A stretch of DNA of 16,521 bases from JASHVB01 sp049522565 (lineage in GTDB: Bacteria > Pseudomonadota > Alphaproteobacteria > Acetobacterales > Acetobacteraceae), in the NCBI GenBank assembly GCA_049522565.1, contig JBEKNT010000123.1:1-16521 (forward strand). Reading direction: 5' to 3'. How positions within the stretch are numbered: position 1 is the stretch's first letter; each line of letters starts with the position of its first letter. Below are positions 8,109 through 15,465 of this stretch, one piece after another. Below the pieces are notes generated by a model. It had not been told where the DNA came from. It saw nothing but the letters and a program-made list of their open reading frames with translations, and searched no databases. Position numbers and translations under genes: made by a program.

Positions 8109-9181
8109 CTTAACCGCTCCGAGCGCGCGTACGATTTCTGCCGCCGGAAGCTGGTGCGACGCTTGAACGGATAAGCCTGGAACCAGTGTTTCGCCTTCAG
8201 CCACAATCCGTAGATCCCGCTGGGGAAAAACAGGATCACCAGGACCAGCACCAGGCCGAACAGCGACGGCTCCAGCCCGGGCAGCCGGCCGATACCGAAG
8301 GGCAGGTCATCGCGCATGATGGCGATGGCCTGCGGCAGCAGGCGCACGAACAACGCGCCGAAGATCGCGCCATGCAGCGACCCCAGGCCACCGACAAATA
8401 CGATGGTGACGAACTGCACGGATAGCAGGATATCGAACGAATCCGGCGCCAGGAAGCGCACGTAATGCGCGAACAGCGCCCCCGCCAGGCCGGTCATGAA
8501 AGCGCTGATGGCGAACGCGAAGGTCTTGTAGCGCGCGAGATTGATCCCCATGCTCTGCGCCGAGATTTCCGAATCCCGTATCGCCACCATGGCACGGCCG
8601 ATCGGGGTTCGCAGCAGGTTCGCCGACAGCCAAAGCACAAACAACAGCACGGCGAACGAAACGTAATACACGCTGACCGCGGTATCGATCGGCACGCCGA
8701 AGATGCTTGGCGTCGGCACCGCGAAACCGTCAAACCCGCCGGTGACCGAATCCCACTTTTGCAGCACCGTCCCGACGATGCTGCCGAACGCCAAGGTCGC
8801 AATGGCAAGGTACAGCCCGCTCATGCGCAGCGTCGGCAGGCCGATCGCGGCACCGAACACGGCGGTGACCAGACCCGCCGCCGGCAGCGTCAGCACGAAC
8901 GGCACGCCGTGCGACAGCAGAATGGAGTTGGTGTAGGCGCCGATGCCAAGGAAGGCCGCATGGCCCAGGCTGATCAGCCCGGTATAGCCCACCAGCAGCA
9001 TCAGCCCGACGCCGGCGATGGCGAAGATGAAGACGGCGCCGAGTTCGCCGACATAGAACTCGCCCAGCACGTGGGGAATGGCCAGCAGTGCCAGCAACAG
9101 CAGGCCGTACCAGAACAGGTCGCCGCGATGGCGCCACAGCCTGAGGTCCTGTCGATAATCGGTGCGGAACAAATATCGCAT
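8105..9181 (-). CDS. livM: ABC transporter permease LivM-type
   Basis: The 358-residue membrane protein has multiple hydrophobic helices and the LivM hallmark GYTGLISLGHAAFLGIGAY near the second and third helices. The coupling region AIRDSEISAQSMGIN, which contacts the ATPase, is also clear. It pairs with LivH to form the translocation channel in the inner membrane. The ATG at 9181 lies 5 nt after the livH stop. The C-terminal tail after GIYGLWLKAKHWF is strongly basic and about 25 residues longer than the last helix needs. The 3' end overlaps livG by 4 nt. Confidence 0.93.
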   Translation of the reverse strand: MRYLFRTDYRQDLRLWRHRGDLFWYGLLLLALLAIPHVLGEFYVGELGAVFIFAIAGVGLMLLVGYTGLISLGHAAFLGIGAYTNSILLSHGVPFVLTLPAAGLVTAVFGAAIGLPTLRMSGLYLAIATLAFGSIVGTVLQKWDSVTGGFDGFAVPTPSIFGVPIDTAVSVYYVSFAVLLFVLWLSANLLRTPIGRAMVAIRDSEISAQSMGINLARYKTFAFAISAFMTGLAGALFAHYVRFLAPDSFDILLSVQFVTIVFVGGLGSLHGAIFGALFVRLLPQAIAIMRDDLPFGIGRLPGLEPSLFGLVLVLVILFFPSGIYGLWLKAKHWFQAYPFKRRTSFRRQKSYARSERLR

Positions 9182-9186
9182 GGCGG

Positions 9187-10068
9187 CTACACCCGTTTCC
9201 CCATGCTTTCCGCGAACAACCCTTGCGGGCGCAGGAAAAGCGTTGCCAGCAACACGGTATTCGCGCTCACCTCCTGGAACCCCGCGGGCAGATAATAGCC
9301 GGCCAATTGCTCGACGACCCCGACGATCACACCGCCGACCAGGGCGCCGGGAATGCTGCCGAATCCGCCGATCACGGCCGCGGCGAAGGCCTTGATGCCG
9401 AGGAACCCCATGTTGACGTCGATCATCGACACCGGCGACAGCAGGATGCCGGCCAAGGCCGCAACGCCGGCGCTGATTGCCCAGATCAGGCTGAACACCC
9501 GGCGCACCGGGATGCCCATATAGTACGCCGCCAACTGATTCTGCGACGAGGCCTGCATCGCGACACCCAGCCTGGTGCGGCTGAAGAACACGTACAGCAC
9601 CAGGCACAGCAGCACCGTCCCGACGATGATCGAGACGTTGTCCTGGCCGATCACCAGGCCGCCCAGATTGACCGTGCGATTGGTGAACGGTGTGTTGAAG
9701 CCGACCGAGTCATAGCCCCAGGTGATGCCGGCCGCGGCACGGAAGATGAATCCCAGGCCGAGCGTCAGCATCACCACGGCGAATTGCGGCTGGCCGATCA
9801 CCCGTCGTAACAACACCGCGTCGAGCGCGTAACCGAAGGCCGCGGTCAGCGCGATGGCGAGCAGGGCACCGATCCAATAGGGCAGGCCCCAATGGGCGAT
9901 CAGCGCGAAGGCGAAGAATCCGCCCAGCATCATGATGTCGCCCTGGGCGAAGTTCACCATCTCGGTGGCCTTGTAGATCAGCACGAATCCGAGCGCGATC
10001 AGGCCGTAGATGCAGCCCGCGGCTGCACCATTCACGACAAGCTGCAATAGGCGCGCAGCATCTTCCAC
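9187..10068 (-). CDS. livH: ABC transporter permease LivH-type
   Basis: The 293-residue membrane protein has the LivH signature GLIALGFVLIYKATEMVNFAQGD near the N-terminus, in pieces GLIALGFVLIYKA and MVNFAQGD, and the LGVAMQASSQNQLAAYYMGI coupling loop, beginning LGVAMQASSQN. It forms the importer channel with LivM. I chose the GTG at 10068 because GGGAGG lies 9 nt upstream. An in-frame TTG at 10089 has no ribosome binding site and would add only a polar stretch of seven residues. A hairpin directly upstream (10069-10101) includes part of this ribosome binding site, which may tune translation of the transporter genes. Confidence 0.9.
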   Translation of the reverse strand: MEDAARLLQLVVNGAAAGCIYGLIALGFVLIYKATEMVNFAQGDIMMLGGFFAFALIAHWGLPYWIGALLAIALTAAFGYALDAVLLRRVIGQPQFAVVMLTLGLGFIFRAAAGITWGYDSVGFNTPFTNRTVNLGGLVIGQDNVSIIVGTVLLCLVLYVFFSRTRLGVAMQASSQNQLAAYYMGIPVRRVFSLIWAISAGVAALAGILLSPVSMIDVNMGFLGIKAFAAAVIGGFGSIPGALVGGVIVGVVEQLAGYYLPAGFQEVSANTVLLATLFLRPQGLFAESMGKRV

Positions 10069-10101
10069 GCAGGCGGCCCTCCCATCCAATGGGCCGTCTG
10101 C
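10069..10101 (-). promoter_or_regulatory. Leader hairpin overlapping the livH ribosome binding site
   Basis: On the transcribed (minus) strand an 11-nt arm GCAGACGGCCC pairs with GGGCCGCCTGC, with one A-C mismatch, around an 11-nt loop. The 3' arm ends directly before the proposed GTG start. The GGGAGG ribosome binding site spans the end of the loop and the first bases of the 3' arm, so folding would partly hide it. Such a structure could lower transporter translation or act as a processing or stabilising element between the oxidation genes and the importer genes. It has no T-tract and is not a clear terminator. Confidence 0.45.
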
Positions 10102-10124
10102 GGGCCCCTACTCACTGGTAGTAA

Positions 10125-10153
10125 GGGTAGGCTGACCGTTTGTCCCCCGTCAA
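10125..10153 (-). promoter_or_regulatory. Weak candidate promoter upstream of livH
   Basis: On the minus strand TTGACG (10153-10148) matches a sigma-70 -35 box. The hexamer 17 nt downstream, CTACCC (10130-10125), is a poor -10 box. It lies in the only sizeable gap of the minus-strand series (10069-10166), where an internal promoter for the importer genes would be expected. Only the -35 element is convincing. Confidence 0.2.
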
Positions 10154-10166
10154 TCCAGCTACCCGC

Positions 10167-11333
10167 CTATCGCGCCGGCAGCTCCAGCACGTTCTTGGCC
10201 AGGATGTTGCGCTGGATCTCGTTCGACCCCGCATAGATCGTGGCCGGGCGCGATTGCAGGAACAGCCCGGCGGGATTAAGCTCCCGATTCCCCTCCAGCG
10301 GCCCGAACTGGCCGCCGTACTCGCCGGAGATTTCCAGCATCGCCTCGGTGATGCGCTGGAACAGCTCGGTCTGGTGGATCTTCAGCATCGAAACGTCCGG
10401 CCCGAGCGGTTCGCCGCGGCGCACCTGATCGACGAATTCCTGATACAGCGACTTATGATCTTCAAGATCCAGCCGCAGCCTGGTGTAGCGGTCCTGGAAC
10501 ACCTCGTCGTCCCACACCCCCATCCGTTCGGCCAGCAATTTCAGCCGGCCCAGGGCGTAGGTGGACTGCCGCGGCGAACCGGAGCCGATGCGCTCGAAGC
10601 TCAGCAGGTTCTTCGCCATCGTCCAGCCCTGGTTGATCCGACCGACCAGGTTGCCTTTCGGCACGCGCACGTTGTCGAAGAAGGTTTCGCAGAATTCCTC
10701 GCCCATATCGATGTTCGGGATCGGCCGCACGGTGATGCCGGGGCTGTCCATCGGCACCAAAAGGAAGCTGATGCCTTCTTGCTGCTTCGCCGTCTTGTCG
10801 GTGCGCACGAGCAGAAAAATCCAGTTGGCATCCATCGCCAGGGAGGTCCAGATCTTCTGGCCGTTCACCACCCATTCGTCGCCGTCCAACACCGCCTCGG
10901 TGCGCAGCGACGCGAGATCGGAGCCAGCATTGGGTTCGCTATAACCCTGGCACCAGATATGCTCACCAGTCAGAATCTTCGGCAGGTAATAATCCTGCTG
11001 CTCTTTTGTGCCATGCTTGATCAGCAGCGGCCCGAGCATCGTCATGCCCATCTCGTTCAGCCGCGCGCAACCGTGGCGTTCCTTCTCCTCCAGCATGATG
11101 AGCTGCTTGCCGGCAGAAATGCCCATGCCGCCGAATTGCTTCGGCCAGTTCGGGCACAGCCAGCCCTTGCGTGCGAGCGTGCGATACCAGCCCTTGGTAT
11201 CTTTGTAATGCAGCCGCCGCGGCGCATTGCGCAACTCCGGCGGATAGTGGGTCTCGATGAAATTCCGCACGACCATGCGGAATTCATCGTCGGAAAGTTG
11301 GTCGAGGTCTGCCGTTTCGGCGGCGGCACTCAT
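10167..11333 (-). CDS. Acyl-CoA dehydrogenase (FAD-dependent)
   Basis: The 388-residue protein has the three ACAD segments: an N-terminal helical domain with WPKQFGGMGIS (63-73), a central beta domain with the FAD/substrate motif QGYSEPNAGSDLASL (129-143) and WVVNGQKIWTS, and a C-terminal helical domain ending in IYAGSNEIQRNILA (366-379). The family forms a trans-2-enoyl-CoA and passes electrons to ETF. The MCAD-type catalytic Glu position (YEGT) is Ala here (YAGS), while Glu247 in LLSFER matches the alternative helix-G Glu used by isovaleryl-CoA and long-chain enzymes, so it is probably active with that base. The ATG at 11333 has a GAGGAGG ribosome binding site 8 nt upstream and lies 13 nt after the hydratase/dehydrogenase stop. 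Confidence 0.93.
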   Translation of the reverse strand: MSAAAETADLDQLSDDEFRMVVRNFIETHYPPELRNAPRRLHYKDTKGWYRTLARKGWLCPNWPKQFGGMGISAGKQLIMLEEKERHGCARLNEMGMTMLGPLLIKHGTKEQQDYYLPKILTGEHIWCQGYSEPNAGSDLASLRTEAVLDGDEWVVNGQKIWTSLAMDANWIFLLVRTDKTAKQQEGISFLLVPMDSPGITVRPIPNIDMGEEFCETFFDNVRVPKGNLVGRINQGWTMAKNLLSFERIGSGSPRQSTYALGRLKLLAERMGVWDDEVFQDRYTRLRLDLEDHKSLYQEFVDQVRRGEPLGPDVSMLKIHQTELFQRITEAMLEISGEYGGQFGPLEGNRELNPAGLFLQSRPATIYAGSNEIQRNILAKNVLELPAR

Positions 11334-11346
11334 TGGGCTTTCCTCC

Positions 11347-13458
11347 TCAACGGAATGGCGCAGGCTTGGCCTCGCGGAACGACGTACCGCTTTCGGCCAG
11401 GTGCCGCAACAGGCGCGACGGTGCCCAGCGTTCGCCGTATTGCTGATGCCACCGCTCGATCTGGTCATACACGTTCTTCACGCCGATGCCGTCGGCCCAA
11501 TACATCAGGCCGCCGCGGTAGCGTGGAAAGCCGAAGCCGTGCAGCCACATCACGTCTACATCCGATGCGCGGTACGCCTTGCCTTCCTCCAGGATGCGGC
11601 AGGCTTCGTTGACCGACGAGAACAGCAGCCGATACAGGATTTCCTGGTCGGTGAAGTCATGCTGCGGCACGCCAAGTTCCGTCGCCACCTGCTTGATGAT
11701 CGCGGCAACGTCGGGATCGGGATACGGCGTGCGATCGCCCTTCTCATAGCGATACCAACCCGCGCTCGTCTTCTGGCCGTAACGGCCCAACTCCACCAGG
11801 CGATCGGCGATCGGCAGCTTGCGATAGTTCGGATTGGCGGCGGCGCGGCGCTTGCGACCCTCGGCACCGATATCCAGGCCGGCCAAATCACCAACCGCGA
11901 ATGGCCCCATCGGATAGCCGAAATCCACCATCACCTTGTCCACCTGCTCCGGCAGACAGCCTTCCTCCAGCAGGATCACCATCTCGCTGTTGAACGGCGC
12001 GCGCGAGCGGTTGGCAACGAAGCCATCAGTGTTGCCCGCCATCGCCGAGATCTTGCCGATCTTGCGGCCCATCGCCATCGCGGTCGCCAGCGTCTCCGGC
12101 GATGCCTTCGACGGCCGCACCACCTCCAGCAGCTTCATGACATTCGCGGGCGAGAAGAAGTGCGTCCCGGCAATCTTCTCCGGCCGTTTGGTCTCCGCCG
12201 CCAGCTCATCCATGTCGAGCGCCGACGTATTGGAAAATATCAGCGCGTCCGGGTTCATCACCTCGTCGAGCTTGGCGAACACCGGCTTCTTCACGTCCAT
12301 CCGTTCGAACACCGCCTCCACGACGATGTCGCAATCCTTGATGTCGTCATAGCCGGCAACCGGGTGGATGCGGGCGAGACGCCGTTCCATCTCGTCCTGC
12401 GCCAGGCTGCCGCGCTTGACCGAGGTGGCGTAGTTGTTGCGGATGCGCTCCATGCCGCGGTTCAGCGCTTCCTCGGTCGCGTCCATGATCTTCACGTCGT
12501 AGCCGAAATCGGCGAACGACATGGCGATACCGCCACCCATCGTGCCGGCACCGATCACCGCCGGATCGTGGAAATCCCGCGGCTGGATGCCAGCCGGCAT
12601 GTCCGGCAGCTTCGCCACCTCGCGTTCGGCGAAGAAGGCATAACGCAACGCCCGGGCTTCGTCGGAATTCTCCAGTTCGGCAAACAGCTCTGCCTCGCGC
12701 ACGATACCTTCGTCGAACGGCAGCGTGCAGGCGGCTTCCACCGCAGCGATGCAGTGATACGGCGCCTTCTGGTTGCGTGCGCGGCGAGCGATCGACTTGC
12801 GCATCGCATCGAACACGCCGGGATCGTCCACCTGCACGTTCCGATCGCGCACCCGCGGCAACGGCCGCACATCCGCGATACGCCGCGCATAGGCGACCGC
12901 ATTGCTCCGCAAATCGGCGCCTTCCGGCAACACTTCGTCGAGAATGCCGAGCTTCAATGCTTCCGATGCCGGAACGTGGCGGCCACTGGTAATCATCTCC
13001 AGCGCCACCTTCGGTCCCACCAGCCGAGGCAGCCGCTGCGTGCCGCCGCCGCCGGGCAAAATGCCGATCTGCACTTCCGGCAGCCCGACCTTCGCCGACG
13101 CCACCGCGATGCGGTAATGACAGCCCATGGCGTTTTCCAGACCGCCGCCAAGGGCGTAGCCATGGATCGCCGCGACCACCGGCTTCGCGCTGCGATCCAT
13201 CACGTCATAGGTGCGGCTGCCGAGCGGTGCGCGCTTGCGACCGGTGCCGAATCCGCGGATGTCGGCGCCGGCGATGAAGCTGCGGCCTGCGCCGATCAGC
13301 ACCATGGCGCGAATCTCGGGATCGGCGTTGCCGCGATTCAACGCGTCGATGATGCCGTCCGCCACGCCCGGACCCAGCGCGTTCACCGGCGGATAGTCCA
13401 CCACGATCACGCCGATATCGCCTTCGCGCTCCAGACGGACAGGGGACGCTGCACTCAT
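11347..13458 (-). CDS. Fused enoyl-CoA hydratase / 3-hydroxyacyl-CoA dehydrogenase (FadB/FadJ-like)
   Basis: The 703-residue bifunctional protein converts enoyl-CoA to 3-ketoacyl-CoA in beta-oxidation. Residues 1 to about 200 form a crotonase domain: AGRSFIAGADI (57-67), ALGGGLE with Glu108, and GLPEV with Glu128, the two catalytic glutamates, then GILPGGGGTQR. A linker leads to the NAD-binding domain with VIGAGTMGGG (301-310). The dehydrogenase dyad is His433 in GTHFFSPANVMKLLEVV and Glu445. HAD C-terminal repeats follow, with DGFVANR (478-484), GYPMGPF (514-520) and a second copy near 605-670. The length is close to E. coli FadJ. Start ATG 13458 has GAGGAAG upstream; the frame remains open further upstream, but without family similarity. 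No thiolase is adjacent. The substrate chain length cannot be told. Confidence 0.95.
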   Translation of the reverse strand: MSAASPVRLEREGDIGVIVVDYPPVNALGPGVADGIIDALNRGNADPEIRAMVLIGAGRSFIAGADIRGFGTGRKRAPLGSRTYDVMDRSAKPVVAAIHGYALGGGLENAMGCHYRIAVASAKVGLPEVQIGILPGGGGTQRLPRLVGPKVALEMITSGRHVPASEALKLGILDEVLPEGADLRSNAVAYARRIADVRPLPRVRDRNVQVDDPGVFDAMRKSIARRARNQKAPYHCIAAVEAACTLPFDEGIVREAELFAELENSDEARALRYAFFAEREVAKLPDMPAGIQPRDFHDPAVIGAGTMGGGIAMSFADFGYDVKIMDATEEALNRGMERIRNNYATSVKRGSLAQDEMERRLARIHPVAGYDDIKDCDIVVEAVFERMDVKKPVFAKLDEVMNPDALIFSNTSALDMDELAAETKRPEKIAGTHFFSPANVMKLLEVVRPSKASPETLATAMAMGRKIGKISAMAGNTDGFVANRSRAPFNSEMVILLEEGCLPEQVDKVMVDFGYPMGPFAVGDLAGLDIGAEGRKRRAAANPNYRKLPIADRLVELGRYGQKTSAGWYRYEKGDRTPYPDPDVAAIIKQVATELGVPQHDFTDQEILYRLLFSSVNEACRILEEGKAYRASDVDVMWLHGFGFPRYRGGLMYWADGIGVKNVYDQIERWHQQYGERWAPSRLLRHLAESGTSFREAKPAPFR

Positions 13459-13517
13459 GACGCTTCCTCTCGCTACTTGACGGTAGGATACCCACCGCCA
13501 CGGCGGCGTCCATCCCC

Positions 13518-14150
13518 TCAGCCGCGGCGTGGCGGCGAGAACGGCTGCGCGATTTCCCGAAACACCGGCAGCGCCTCGCAGGTCGTCGCATGTGCCGCCA
13601 AGGCGGGCCAGAGATTCGGCGCGAACAACCCGGGATGCGCGTCGCAGGTGAAGCGCAGGACGCAGGCAACGGCGATGTCGGCGTGGCCGATCGCATCGCC
13701 GAACCAGAACCGCGTTGCCCTGCCCGCCCGGTCGGCTTCCAACACGTCGAGCACGCCGGATATCTGCGTCCGGCAGCGGGCGATCCATTGCTCGGACGTC
13801 GCCTGATGCAGCACCTGCTCATAGACCAGGCTGACCGCCTTGTCGGCCAGGCCGGTCGCCAGGGCGCAAACCTTCAGTGCGTGGCGACGAAGATCGCCGC
13901 GTGCCGCGATCATGGCGCGCGCCTCTCCGACGCGTTCGTCCAGATGGTCGAGGATCGCCGCGCTTTCGATCAGTACCTCGCCGTTGTCGAGGACCAGAGT
14001 CGGGACGCGGCGCAGCGGATTGAAGGCGGCGATCCGGTCGCCATCGCCGAAGGTGGACCATGGCCGATGTTCGAATGGCAGGCCGTACAGCCGAAGTGCG
14101 ATGGCGACGCGCCGCACGAACGGAGAATCGTATTGGCCGATCAGGATCAT
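13518..14150 (-). CDS. Glutathione S-transferase family protein
   Basis: The 210-residue protein has a thioredoxin-like N-terminal domain: MILIGQYDSPFVRRVAIAL, with Ser9 at the usual catalytic Ser/Tyr position, cis-proline in RRVPTLV (Pro50), and ESAAIL (62-67), the motif that binds the glutathione gamma-glutamyl group. The all-helical C-terminal domain holds FWFGDAIGHADIAVACVLRF, whose GDxxxxADI part is the conserved N-capping/hydrophobic staple region. The fold usually conjugates, reduces or isomerises electrophiles with glutathione. The ATG at 14150 overlaps the preceding stop (ATGA). Its place beside a hydrolase of the haloalkane dehalogenase type suggests detoxification or glutathione-dependent processing of an intermediate. 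Confidence 0.88.
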   Translation of the reverse strand: MILIGQYDSPFVRRVAIALRLYGLPFEHRPWSTFGDGDRIAAFNPLRRVPTLVLDNGEVLIESAAILDHLDERVGEARAMIAARGDLRRHALKVCALATGLADKAVSLVYEQVLHQATSEQWIARCRTQISGVLDVLEADRAGRATRFWFGDAIGHADIAVACVLRFTCDAHPGLFAPNLWPALAAHATTCEALPVFREIAQPFSPPRRG

Positions 14151-14551
14151 GGCTGCTCCATGACGGACGGAATGCGGAACAAGTGTCCGGTCGCTTCCAG
14201 TGCATCGACGGTCCACGCACCGCCGACGCCCGCGACGACCCATCGCAGAATCGCCCACAGGTCGCGATCAACCACCGCCTCGTCGATCGGTTCCAGCGCG
14301 GGCACGACCGCATGGATCTCCACGCCGGAGGGGAACGCCTCGCCGCTGCGGCCGATGAAGATCAGTGCATAGACAGTACCGGACGGGACATGCAGGTAGC
14401 CGGGCCGCGCCAGACCGGTGTCGTCAAGTTCGAAGCTGCGGGCAAAAAAGTCGCGAAATTCCGGATAGTGTCCGAGCCGATCCTCCGCCAATACGAACGC
14501 CAGCCGCGTGCCTTCGAGCAATGGCGCCCGAACGATGCTGACCTTGCTCAT
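14147..14551 (-). CDS. Uncharacterised 134-residue protein coupled to hydrolase and GST
   Basis: I do not recognise a family. The protein has no signal peptide or clear transmembrane helix. It is a mixed alpha/beta sequence with alternating hydrophobic strands (KVSIVRAPLL, GTVYALIFIG, GVEIHAVVPAL) and one amphipathic helix near 94-108 (VDRDLWAILRWVVAG). Aromatic and acidic residues are frequent, and there is no Cys, which argues against a metal-thiolate site. The ATG at 14551 overlaps the hydrolase stop by 4 nt and its own stop overlaps the GST start by 4 nt, so it should be made in step with both. It may be a substrate-binding or accessory subunit, but no function can be assigned. Confidence 0.75.
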   Translation of the reverse strand: MSKVSIVRAPLLEGTRLAFVLAEDRLGHYPEFRDFFARSFELDDTGLARPGYLHVPSGTVYALIFIGRSGEAFPSGVEIHAVVPALEPIDEAVVDRDLWAILRWVVAGVGGAWTVDALEATGHLFRIPSVMEQP

Positions 14552-15456
14552 GCCAACCGCCGCAGAAAATCGATGATGTGGGCGGCAATTTCGGACGCAG
14601 AGTCCTCTTGCAGGAAGTGCCGGCCGGTCACCAGGTGGGGTCCCTCGGCGTGCGGCAGCAATTGCTTGAAACGCGCGGCGAAGATTGTCGGATCGAAAAC
14701 GTCGTCCTCGCGTCCCCAAACCAGCAGCGCCGGCAGCCGGCACGCGCGCAATTCGCGTTCGAGCCAGACGAAACGCTCCAGCGCACGCGCGGTATCGTCC
14801 AGCGGAATCCAGCGCGGCCACACCCAGGTGAGCAAGCGGCTCGCCGGATCGGGCAGCACGGCCTCATAAGCCGCCATTGCGCGCGACACGAAACGCTGGC
14901 GATCGACCACGGAAAGATAGATGCCGCGCCCCGCAAGTGCGCCATGTAGCCCGAGCAGATATGGGCCGAGCAGTGGGGCGTGCATCATGCGCCAGGGAAA
15001 AAGCCGAGTGTGGAACGCGGCCGGCGGCAGCGGCCAGCCCCAGGTGCTCATCAGCACCAGGGCGCGCACGCGGGGGGAATTGCTGAACGCGAAGCCGAGG
15101 CCGGTCGGCCCACCCCAGTCGTGGCAGACCAGCGTGGCGCGCCGCACGTCCAACTTGCGCAGCAGCGCCGTCAGGTTGGCGATATGACCATCCAGCGAAT
15201 GGGCGTGTTCCCGCGTGGGCTTTTCCGACAAGCCGAACCCGACCATGTCGGGAATGATGACGCGATGGCCCGCCTCGGTAAGCGGTGCCACGAATGCGCG
15301 GTAGAGAAAACCCCAGGTCGGATTGCCGTGCAGCAGCACGACGGGATCGCCGGCCCCCTCATCGACATAGTGCATCCGCCAGCCGTTCACCCGTGCGAAG
15401 CGTGGCTGGAACGGCCACTGCTTGCGTGCAACCTCCGGCAGTTCGAGGCCGGTCAT
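14548..15456 (-). CDS. Alpha/beta hydrolase, haloalkane dehalogenase-like
   Basis: The 302-residue protein has the nucleophile elbow CHDWGG with Asp113, so it uses an aspartate rather than a serine. Asn45 in HGNPTWG and Trp114 fit the halide-stabilising pair of haloalkane dehalogenases. The acid is probably Asp251 in WGRED after strand 7, and the base is His280 in GRHFLQED. The Asp-His-Asp plus Asn-Trp set is that described for the HLD-III subgroup, which also contains OleB-like beta-lactone decarboxylases; epoxide hydrolases are less likely, since they lack Asn-Trp and use cap tyrosines. A helical cap spans about 140-230. The ATG at 15456 lies 9 nt after the LLM stop. The substrate is unknown. 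Confidence 0.88.
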   Translation of the reverse strand: MTGLELPEVARKQWPFQPRFARVNGWRMHYVDEGAGDPVVLLHGNPTWGFLYRAFVAPLTEAGHRVIIPDMVGFGLSEKPTREHAHSLDGHIANLTALLRKLDVRRATLVCHDWGGPTGLGFAFSNSPRVRALVLMSTWGWPLPPAAFHTRLFPWRMMHAPLLGPYLLGLHGALAGRGIYLSVVDRQRFVSRAMAAYEAVLPDPASRLLTWVWPRWIPLDDTARALERFVWLERELRACRLPALLVWGREDDVFDPTIFAARFKQLLPHAEGPHLVTGRHFLQEDSASEIAAHIIDFLRRLA

Positions 15457-15465
15457 CGCGGCAAC

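Noticed and set aside
10140..11612. A 490-residue plus-strand frame antisense to the acyl-CoA dehydrogenase
   Set aside because: Same antisense artefact; the minus-strand protein has clear family motifs and the plus-strand one has none.
13459..13517. GC-rich inverted repeat (CCGCC/GGCGG) between the GST and hydratase/dehydrogenase genes as a terminator
   Set aside because: The arms are 5 bp with a 2-nt centre and no T-tract follows, so it is unlikely to form a functional terminator.
11257..13806. An open plus-strand frame of about 849 residues antisense to the hydratase/dehydrogenase gene
   Set aside because: Its translation is rich in His, Arg and Ala with no domain pattern. It is the mirror of a well-supported minus-strand gene in GC-rich DNA, where antisense frames stay open by codon bias.
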